Below, one piece after another: positions 26,763 through 33,399 of a DNA stretch of 64,000 nucleotides (the first letter of the stretch is position 1; each line of letters begins with the position of its first letter). The notes beneath the pieces were generated by a model. The model did not search any database and was not told the origin of the DNA. It saw only the letters and a program-made list of their open reading frames with translations. This DNA is from Rhodanobacter sp. 7MK24. Its GTDB lineage: Bacteria > Pseudomonadota > Gammaproteobacteria > Xanthomonadales > Rhodanobacteraceae. The stretch lies in contig NZ_JACYXL010000002.1 of NCBI RefSeq assembly GCF_014842995.1, positions 62,001 to 126,000 of the forward strand, read 5' to 3'. Both the position numbers and the translations under genes were made by a program.

Positions 26763-26800
26763 CCCTTCTCTCTTTATGGGGAGAAGGTTGGGATGAGAGG
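26763..26800. repeat. CCTTCTC/GAGAAGG repeat, left part
   Basis: CCTTCTC and GAGAAGG make a short hairpin followed by GTTGGGATGAGAGG, a pattern common in Xanthomonad intergenic repeats. An inverted counterpart (CCTTACCTCAACCCTTCCCC...) is at 27188-27216, on the far side of the integron-type cassette. The two probably belong to one element that the cassette interrupted. Confidence 0.6.
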
Positions 26801-26837
26801 TGGATGCTCGCAACACCTTTGATCGAGCACGCTCTAG

Positions 26838-27162
26838 TTAGGCAGTAAGGAGGACCCAAGTGAGCGACCCATACAGTCCATACGCGATGAAACAAGCTTT
26901 CGCCATCGGCACGCGAGTCCTCGTTTCAGCGACTTGCAGTGGCTGGCGCAACGATTTTCGTGGCGTCATATCCAGCACTTCGGAAACTATTCAAACGGTG
27001 CAAGGCGTAGATTACCTTTACTGGGTGCAGTTCGATGCTCCACAGCATGATCTGAGCAGCGAGGGACCGTACTGCAAGGCTCAGATACTCAGCCGCTGCC
27101 TCACAAATGCGGCCTAACTGTTTGTTCAAGGCGAACGGCTTCGCCGCCGCTTAACTCAGGCG
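26838..27162 (+). mobile_element. Orphan integron gene cassette
   Basis: The left edge reads GTTAGGC (26837-26843), the consensus attC/attI core GTTRRRY. A single gene follows with almost no spare sequence, and the right edge is an attC-like site whose R'' core GCCTAAC overlaps the gene's stop codon. This is the standard one-gene cassette layout. The right R' position reads GATAGAA instead of GTTAGGC. That is what insertion into a secondary GWT site would leave: the cassette-derived G followed by chromosomal sequence. No integrase or second cassette is in the window. Base composition is visibly lower in GC than the flanks. Confidence 0.7.
26860..27117 (+). CDS. Hypothetical cassette-encoded protein
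   Basis: 85 residues starting at GTG, with AAGGAGGA six bases upstream, an unusually perfect ribosome-binding site. The sequence (GTRVLVSATCSGWRNDFRGV, then YLYWVQFDAPQHDLS) looks like alternating short beta strands, perhaps a small SH3/KOW-like barrel. No signal peptide or membrane segment. I recognise no named family. Cassette genes of this sort are often of unknown function. Its stop TAA lies inside the attC R'' core. It probably lacks its own promoter and depends on readthrough from the DUF1328 side. Confidence 0.7.
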   Translation: MSDPYSPYAMKQAFAIGTRVLVSATCSGWRNDFRGVISSTSETIQTVQGVDYLYWVQFDAPQHDLSSEGPYCKAQILSRCLTNAA

Positions 27163-27168
27163 ATAGAA
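27112..27168 (+). other. attC-like recombination site
   Basis: R'' GCCTAAC at 27112-27118. An L''-like GTTCAAGGCG at 27124-27133 can pair with L' CGCTTAAC at 27148-27155, leaving extrahelical bases as in known attC sites. The loop ACGGCTTCGCCG carries its own small palindrome, and TCAGGC follows L' as in many Xanthomonas attC sites. At 57 bases it is near the short limit for attC. R' is degenerate (GATAGAA). Confidence 0.7.
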
Positions 27169-27228
27169 GGACATCGTGAGGTTCGCTCCTTACCTCAACC
27201 CTTCCCCTCTGAGGAAAGCAAGAAGAAC

Positions 27229-27864
27229 CTAGCCCGCCAAGCGCTCCATCCGCCGGTGCCCCGGCACCGTGCCCTGCGCATTGGCCAGTGCGGATGGCCG
27301 CTCGACCGTCACCTCGAACCCCAGTTTCGCGTACAGCGCCTGCGCACGCGGGTTGCTCGTCGCCACGTCCAGCACCATGCGCTTGCGACTGCCTTGCACG
27401 CCACGCTGGATCAATTCGTCGATCAAGGCCTGTCCGATGCCCTGCCCGCGCAGGATGGGCGATACACCAAGATGCGCCAGATAATGCATGCCGCGCGAGG
27501 GCGGCGGGATCACCCGCTCCACCTTGAGGCCGCGCACGATCACACCCGGCGCATAGCGCGGGCCGTAATGCATAAGGATCTGGCGTGCCGCCGCCAACGT
27601 GAACGTCAGCGCCGTCTCGCCACCGAAGCCCGCGCCGACCGCCACCACCACGCCTTCCAGCTCGCCCACGATATGGTTGCGCCAGCCGAATTCGCCCGCG
27701 CCGTCGACGAATGCCCGATGCAGGAAGGCCAGCGCCGTGCTCCGCCCGGGCACCGCGAAGACGTAGTCGAACGCGGCGGGACCGGAACTGTGGATCAGCG
27801 GTACAGCGGCGGCCGCATCCTGGAACTTGGCTGCACGGAAGCGCATCGCCGGAATGTCCACCAT
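27229..27864 (-). CDS. GNAT-family N-acetyltransferase
   Basis: 211-residue protein with the GNAT acetyl-CoA loop LGVSPILRGQGIGQALIDEL (R/Q-x-x-G-x-G/A at RGQGIG) near residue 135-150 and the ATSNPRAQALYAKLGFEV helix-strand block near 170-187. An alternative Met at residue 7 is possible. The substrate is unknown. It is convergent with the cassette region and divergent from dnaG. Confidence 0.9.
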   Translation of the reverse strand: MVDIPAMRFRAAKFQDAAAAVPLIHSSGPAAFDYVFAVPGRSTALAFLHRAFVDGAGEFGWRNHIVGELEGVVVAVGAGFGGETALTFTLAAARQILMHYGPRYAPGVIVRGLKVERVIPPPSRGMHYLAHLGVSPILRGQGIGQALIDELIQRGVQGSRKRMVLDVATSNPRAQALYAKLGFEVTVERPSALANAQGTVPGHRRMERLAG

Positions 27865-27998
27865 CGCTCGCCTCTACCAACCGAAGCCCTCTGCATGCTA
27901 ACCAGCGATGCCGGCATTTCCGCGCTTCCTCGTGCAGATTGGCCGGCTCGCCACCCATGCGTGGCCGCTTCGCCCCCATGGCCTAAACTACCCAGCCT

Positions 27999-29783
27999 AT
28001 GCGCGGCCTGATCCCCGACAGCTTCATCGACGAACTGCTTGCCCGCGTCGACATCGTCGACGTGATCGAGCGGCGCGTGCCGTTGAAGAAGGCCGGACGC
28101 GAGTGGACGGCGTGCTGCCCGTTCCACGACGAGCGCACGCCTTCGTTCTACGTCAGCCCTGCCAAGCAGTTCTTCCACTGCTTCGGCTGCGGCGCACACG
28201 GCAGTGCGATCAAGTTCCTGATGGACTACGAGCGGCTGGAGTTCCCCGACGCGGTGGAGGAACTGGCGCAGTCGGTGGGCCTCACCGTGCCGCGCGAAGG
28301 CGGCCGCGACGATCGCCCGCGCGAGGACAAGACCGACCTCTACACCCTGCTCGATTCCTGCGCGGGCTGGTACCAGGGGCAGTTGCCGAAGAGCGCCGAA
28401 GCACAGGCGTATTGCAGGAAGCGCGGACTGGACCCGAAAACCATCGCGGACTTTCGCCTCGGCTGGGCGCCATCCGGTTACGACGGCGTGATCAAGGCCT
28501 TGGGCAACAGCCCGCGGCGCATGGAGCTGCTCACCGAAGCCGGCATGGTTTCCAGCGGCGAACGCGGCAGCAAGTACGACCGCTTCCGCGAGCGGCTGAT
28601 GTTCCCCATCCTCGACCGCCGCGGCCGTGTCATAGCGTTCGGAGGAAGGATCATTCAAAAGTCCGGCGATGGATCGCCGGCTCCTGATGCTGGCGCGCAG
28701 GACGCGCGCAAAAGTGATGGCCCCAAATACCTCAATTCGCCCGAGACACCGCTGTTCCACAAGGGCCGCGAACTGTTCGCACTGTGGCAGGTGAAGCAGG
28801 CCAACGCGAACCTGCAGCGCATCGTGGTGGTGGAGGGCTACATGGACGTGATCGCGCTGCACCAGGCCGGCCTGCCGATCGCGGTGGCTACGCTGGGCAC
28901 CGCCACCACGCCCGAGCACACCGAGCTGCTGTTCCGCGCCGCGCCCGACGTGGTGTTCTGCTTCGACGGCGATCGCGCCGGCCGTGCCGCCGCCTGGAAG
29001 GCGCTGGATGCGGCGCTGCCGCGACTGCGCGACGGGCGCCAGGCGTACTTCCTGTTCCTGCCCGAAGGCGAAGATCCGGACACGCTGGTGCGCAAGGAGG
29101 GCAAGGACGGCTTCGAGCAACGCCTGAAAAATGCCACGCCGCTCTCCGACTATTTCTTCGACGAGCTGGCACGCGACGTGGACATGGCCAGTCTCGATGG
29201 CCGTGCGCGCCTCGCCGAGCGTGCGCGGCCGTTGATCGCGCGTCTGCCCGACGGCGCGTTCCGCGACCTGATGGCGCAGGAACTGGAACGGCGCAGCGGT
29301 GCGAGCGCACGTCTCGCAGCCAGTCCTCCCGCACAGGCGCAACGCCCTGCGGCCACCGCGCAACGTTCGCTGGTGCGCAGTGCCATCGCCTTGCTGCTGG
29401 CCCAGCCCGGCATGGCGGACCAGGTGGAGAAGCCTTACCGCTTCCTGCGGCTGGACAAGCCTGGCGTACCCCTGCTCGCCGAACTGCTCGATCTCGCGCG
29501 CAGCCGCCCCGGCATCAACCCGGCGATGCTGGTGGAGCACTTCGCCGAGCGCGCGGAATACCCTGCGCTGCAGAAACTGATGGCCGCCGCCGTGGTGGGC
29601 GAGCCGGAAGCGCAGCGCACCGAATTCATGGAGGCATTGCTGCGCATGGACGAACAGGCCGTGGCGCTGCGTCGCGAAACGCTGCACGCGAAAATGCGCA
29701 ACGGCCCGCTGGACGATGCCGAGAAGGCCGAGTTGCGCGAGCTGCTGGCAGCGCGCGTGCGGCCCGCTGCGGTGCCGGAATGA
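27999..29783 (+). CDS. dnaG: DNA primase
   Basis: 594-residue primase making RNA primers at the replication fork. The CHC2 zinc finger is C40, H43, C61 and C64. The TOPRIM domain begins at about 265 with VVVEGYMDVIAL and has a downstream FCFDGDRAGR metal-binding block. The C-terminal helicase-binding domain is present. Between the N-terminal RNAP-fold GGR and PKYLNSPE there is an insertion of about 18 residues relative to E. coli, rich in Asp, Ala and Gly and encoded by palindromic DNA. It is not next to rpoD here. Confidence 0.97.
   Translation: MRGLIPDSFIDELLARVDIVDVIERRVPLKKAGREWTACCPFHDERTPSFYVSPAKQFFHCFGCGAHGSAIKFLMDYERLEFPDAVEELAQSVGLTVPREGGRDDRPREDKTDLYTLLDSCAGWYQGQLPKSAEAQAYCRKRGLDPKTIADFRLGWAPSGYDGVIKALGNSPRRMELLTEAGMVSSGERGSKYDRFRERLMFPILDRRGRVIAFGGRIIQKSGDGSPAPDAGAQDARKSDGPKYLNSPETPLFHKGRELFALWQVKQANANLQRIVVVEGYMDVIALHQAGLPIAVATLGTATTPEHTELLFRAAPDVVFCFDGDRAGRAAAWKALDAALPRLRDGRQAYFLFLPEGEDPDTLVRKEGKDGFEQRLKNATPLSDYFFDELARDVDMASLDGRARLAERARPLIARLPDGAFRDLMAQELERRSGASARLAASPPAQAQRPAATAQRSLVRSAIALLLAQPGMADQVEKPYRFLRLDKPGVPLLAELLDLARSRPGINPAMLVEHFAERAEYPALQKLMAAAVVGEPEAQRTEFMEALLRMDEQAVALRRETLHAKMRNGPLDDAEKAELRELLAARVRPAAVPE
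28656..28715. repeat. Palindromic element inside dnaG
   Basis: CCGGCGAT-GG-ATCGCCGG (28663-28680) is followed by a second imperfect hairpin (GCGCG...CGCGC), and the whole is bracketed by CAAAAGT at 28656-28662 and 28709-28715. It encodes the extra residues in the dnaG linker. The layout resembles a small in-frame palindromic insertion. Confidence 0.55.
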
Positions 29784-29880
29784 GTGCGCGTGCCGGTCGG
29801 ACGCCGCATTGCGGAAAGCTTGTCGCACATGTGTGTGGGATCATGCCGCGACGCATGCTGCACGCCCCGCAGGGACGCTG

Positions 29881-30501
29881 ATGGATCTGCTTGAACGACT
29901 GATCACGATCTTCGCCGAGAACGGCTACGTCGCGGTGTGGATCGCGCTGACGATCTGCGGCCTGGGCCTGCCGTTGCCGGAAGACGTCACCCTGGTCGCC
30001 GGCGGCGTGATCGCCGGGCTCGGCTACGCCAACGTGCACGTGATGTTCGCGCTGTGCATGGTCGGCGTGCTGCTGGGCGACGCCACCGTGTTCCTGCTCG
30101 GCCACCATTACGGCGCGCGCATGCTGAAATGGCGATGGGTGGCGCGCGTGCTGCCCCCGGAGCGCTACGAGGTGGTGCAGCACAAGTTCGCGCGCTACGG
30201 CAATCGCGTGCTGTTCGTCGCCCGCTTCCTGCCGGGCATGCGCACCACCATCTACGCCACGGCCGGCGCCACGCGGCAGGTGTCGTTGCTGCGCTTCCTG
30301 CTGATCGACGCCGTCGCCGCACTGATCAGCGTGCCGGTATGGGTATACCTGGGCTATTTCGGCGCGGACAACCACGTGTGGCTGATGACGTGGATGCAGC
30401 GCGGCCAGAACAGCATGTGGCTGCTGGCCGGCCTGGCGCTGCTGTTCGCACTATGGCTGTGGTGGCGGCACCGCCGCCAGCGCATCACCCAGGACGATTG
30501 A
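29881..30501 (+). CDS. DedA-family membrane protein
   Basis: 206 residues with about five hydrophobic segments. It has the DedA family's ENGYVAVWIALTICGLGLPLPED-like opening, with the conserved Glu of PEDVTL, and the FARYGNRVLFVARFLPGMRTT block whose Arg residues are needed for activity. DedA proteins act as proton-dependent flippases/scramblases for undecaprenyl phosphate or phospholipids. The gene follows dnaG by 97 bases and may be co-transcribed with it. Confidence 0.92.
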   Translation: MDLLERLITIFAENGYVAVWIALTICGLGLPLPEDVTLVAGGVIAGLGYANVHVMFALCMVGVLLGDATVFLLGHHYGARMLKWRWVARVLPPERYEVVQHKFARYGNRVLFVARFLPGMRTTIYATAGATRQVSLLRFLLIDAVAALISVPVWVYLGYFGADNHVWLMTWMQRGQNSMWLLAGLALLFALWLWWRHRRQRITQDD

Positions 30502-30641
30502 GTCCCGTCCGGGGCACCCCGCACCCGATCATGCGGACCACGGCCGTCGGCGCCGCCGCGCGATCGCCGATGACTTCCCGCACTGGCGCCGCTGGCGCCG
30601 CCGCACTGAACTGTCAGCTCCCCCACGCAGGAGTACTGACC

Positions 30642-31556
30642 GTGTCCAGAAGGATTCTGTTTGCCCTCGCCGCACTCGCCGCGATGCCGCTGACGACGTC
30701 ACTCTGCGCCGCCGACGCCACCACGCAATTCGCCGCCGTCGTACCCTTCCATGACTGCAACGGCATGATCTGCTTCCAGGCCGGCATCGACGGCGGGCCG
30801 CCGCGCACGCTGGCGCTGGATACCGGCAACACCGCCTCGATCATGCTGACCAGCGCCGCCAAGTCGATGGGATGGCAATCCACGCCGGTGCTGCGTGACG
30901 GCAAGCCACTGCCGGGCTTCCAGGACGGCGGGCAGCACGTGCTCACGCTGGGCAAGACGCCGCTCGAAGTGGAGTTTGCCGTGACCGGCCCCGCGAGTTT
31001 CGGCCCTGCCCACCTGCCGGCCGAAGGCACGCTGGCCTACACCGCGTTCAAGGATCGCGTCCTGCAGATCGACTATCCGCATCATCTGCTGCGGATTTCC
31101 GCGCCCGTCGCCTCCGGCACCGTAGCCGCGCACAGCGCCGGGACCCTGCAACTGATCCACTTTGGCCACTACGGGCCGCCCATCGTGGTCGGCGCACCCT
31201 TCACCGTCGACGGCCATCCGGTGCATGCCCAGATCGACACCATGTATACCGGCACCATGGTGGTCTACGACGCCGCGCTCGCCGGGCTCGATCTGCACAA
31301 ACAGGGCACGCCCAAGCTGTTCGAGTTCACCGACGGCGGGGTCGAGATGCTGAGTTCGACGGCCCACAACCTGGGTTTCGCCGACCGTCGCCTGCTTGGG
31401 GCGAATCCCACGGTCTACTTCGTCGGCTCGGGCAAGAACCCGGTGCACCAGCCGGATGGCCTGTTCGAGGCCACCGTGGGCAACCCGCTCTTTGCGCACA
31501 GCGTGGTGACGATGGACTTCCACGCGATGACGCTGGACGTACGCCCCGCCGGCTGA
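30642..31556 (+). CDS. Exported retropepsin-like aspartyl protease family protein
   Basis: 304 residues from a GTG start with AGGAG eight bases upstream. A signal peptide ends near CAAD at about residue 24. The LALDTGNTASIML block at about residues 50-62 matches the D-T/S-G active-site loop of retropepsins, and a second AQIDTMYTGTMVV block near 200 provides another D-T loop, so it may be a two-lobed pepsin-like fold. Exported members of this group are not well characterised. Upstream in-frame codons lie in the DedA frame and are not used. Confidence 0.78.
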   Translation: MSRRILFALAALAAMPLTTSLCAADATTQFAAVVPFHDCNGMICFQAGIDGGPPRTLALDTGNTASIMLTSAAKSMGWQSTPVLRDGKPLPGFQDGGQHVLTLGKTPLEVEFAVTGPASFGPAHLPAEGTLAYTAFKDRVLQIDYPHHLLRISAPVASGTVAAHSAGTLQLIHFGHYGPPIVVGAPFTVDGHPVHAQIDTMYTGTMVVYDAALAGLDLHKQGTPKLFEFTDGGVEMLSSTAHNLGFADRRLLGANPTVYFVGSGKNPVHQPDGLFEATVGNPLFAHSVVTMDFHAMTLDVRPAG

Positions 31557-31560
31557 GCCC

Positions 31561-33222
31561 TCAGCCCGATGCCGTACCCGCCTGCGCGGCATCGCGCAGG
31601 CGGCCTTGCAGCAGGCCGGCACGCTCCAGCACCGGATAGGCCAGTGCCGCCAGGTGCGAATGGATGCGCTTGAGGTCGCGCAGGATGCGCAGATAGACAT
31701 CGCCTGCACCGCCGTCGTCGCGGCGCTCGCGCAGGGCCCGGATGTGCCGCTCGGAGATCTCGTTCTCCAGTCGCCACAGCACCTCCTTGCGCGCCACCAG
31801 CTGCTGCGCCGCGCGCACGTCGCTGCGCAGGAACACCGCCCAGGCCAGCTGCAGGCTTTCCATCACCTGCCCGTGCATGCGCGCCAGGTCCTGGATGTCG
31901 TCGGCACTGAAATCCTGCCCGCGCTCGGCTTTCTTGGCGGCGAACTCCATCAGGTTGTTGGCGGTGATGTCGCCGACGTGCTCGATGTTGATGACGAAGC
32001 CGAGGATCTCCTGGCTGCGCTCGCCGTCCTCGTCGTTCAACGCCTCGTTGGCCAGTTCGGCGAGGTATTCGCGGATCGCCACGCCAAGGCGGTCGAGGAC
32101 GGCGTCCTTGCCGCCGACCGCCGCGGCACGGGCTCGGTCGTCCTTGCCGAACACCTCGACCAGGCCCTTGAGCATGTTCTCCACCATGTCGGCCATGCGC
32201 ATGGCTTCGCGTGCGGCGTTGGCCAGTGCCACGTTGGCGGCGTCCAGCGCCCCTTCGTCGAGGTACAGCGGCACGCCGGCGTCCGCCGGCTTCGGCGGTT
32301 CGGGCAGCAGGCGTACCAGCAACTGCGCCAGCCGCTCTACCGGCAGGATGAACAGCAGCGCCAGCACAAGGTTGAACGCGGTATGGAAGTTCACCACCAT
32401 GCGCGCGGGCGAATCGCCCAGGTGCGCCAACAACGTGGTGATCGGATGCAGCAGCGGCAGGCAGATCACGCAGCCGAATGCACGCACCAGCAGGTTGCCC
32501 AGCGGCAGGCGACGCGCGACCGGCGTGCTGGCATCGAGCAAGGCCGGCAAGGTACCGCCGAGGTTCGCGCCCAGCACCAGTGCCAGTGCACCCTGCGCAT
32601 CGACCACGTTGGTGGTGGCCAGGGAGACGATCAGCAACACCACCGCGACGCTGGAATGGCAGGCCCAGGTGAGCAGGGCCGCCACCAGCATCGCCATCAC
32701 CGGTTCGCTGGCAAGGCTGTGCAGCGCCGTGCGCAGCAGCGCGGTGTCTTCCACCGGCGCCATCGACACCACCAGCATGTGCAGCGCCAGCAGCATCAGG
32801 CCCAGGCCGATCGCGCAGCGGCCCAGGTTCTCGAAGCGCGCATCGTCGCTACGCCGGTACACCATGAAACCGAGCAGCACCAGCACCGGCGCGACCAGGG
32901 CGACATCGAACGACAGCAGCTGCACCACCAGGGTGGTACCCACGTTCGCGCCCAGCATCACCACCAGCCCCGGCACCAGGCCGAGGAAACCGTTCGCCGC
33001 GAACGAGGTGGCCATCATGCCGGTGGCGGTACTGCTCTGCAGCAGCGCGGTCATGCCCAGGCCAAAGCAGAACGCGGCGGTTCGGTGGCTGAGGTAGCGC
33101 CCCAGCCAGCGACGCAGCGCGCTGCCATAGCCGCGCAGCACGCCGCTGGTGACCATGTGCGTGCCCCACAGCAACAGCGCCACGTAGCCTGCGATATCCA
33201 GCAGGATCAGGGTTCCTTTCAT
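31561..33222 (-). CDS. Na+/phosphate cotransporter family protein (NptA/YjbB type)
   Basis: 553 residues. The N-terminal ~320 hold two inverted transporter repeats with the QSSTATG motif (GMTALLQSSTATGMM) and a second ANLGGTLPALLD block. About residues 350-545 form a PhoU-like helical domain. It imports or exports phosphate with Na+; E. coli YjbB exports. ATG at 33222 is chosen because it starts the first membrane helix (MKGTLILLDIAGYV). The next gene upstream on this strand is mgtA, and the two are separated by a GC-rich palindrome. Confidence 0.92.
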   Translation of the reverse strand: MKGTLILLDIAGYVALLLWGTHMVTSGVLRGYGSALRRWLGRYLSHRTAAFCFGLGMTALLQSSTATGMMATSFAANGFLGLVPGLVVMLGANVGTTLVVQLLSFDVALVAPVLVLLGFMVYRRSDDARFENLGRCAIGLGLMLLALHMLVVSMAPVEDTALLRTALHSLASEPVMAMLVAALLTWACHSSVAVVLLIVSLATTNVVDAQGALALVLGANLGGTLPALLDASTPVARRLPLGNLLVRAFGCVICLPLLHPITTLLAHLGDSPARMVVNFHTAFNLVLALLFILPVERLAQLLVRLLPEPPKPADAGVPLYLDEGALDAANVALANAAREAMRMADMVENMLKGLVEVFGKDDRARAAAVGGKDAVLDRLGVAIREYLAELANEALNDEDGERSQEILGFVINIEHVGDITANNLMEFAAKKAERGQDFSADDIQDLARMHGQVMESLQLAWAVFLRSDVRAAQQLVARKEVLWRLENEISERHIRALRERRDDGGAGDVYLRILRDLKRIHSHLAALAYPVLERAGLLQGRLRDAAQAGTASG

Positions 33223-33333
33223 GATGGACTCCGAATGGGATCGGGCGCGGAATGAGCCGGCGCCCCTTGTGATGTTCGCGCCGAATGTAGCTTGCAACGG
33301 CGGGAGCGCGCGGGAAAGCGCCCGTGGATGCCA

Positions 33334-33355
33334 TGCCCCGGGGCGCCCCGGGGCA
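33334..33355. terminator. Perfect GC-rich palindrome between mgtA and the phosphate transporter
   Basis: A 22-bp perfect palindrome made of two GCCCCGGGGC blocks lies 45 bases after the mgtA stop on the minus strand. It could form a very stable hairpin that ends the mgtA transcript, but no U-tract follows on the minus strand. A mRNA-stabilising or protein-binding role is also possible. Confidence 0.5.
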
Positions 33356-33399
33356 AACGGCGAGGATGTTTCCTGCTCCTCGGCGGAACGGGAGTCAGC

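Noticed and set aside
26700-27230. A complete chromosomal integron
   Set aside because: Only one cassette with one attC-like site is visible, and no intI or attI is present anywhere in the window.
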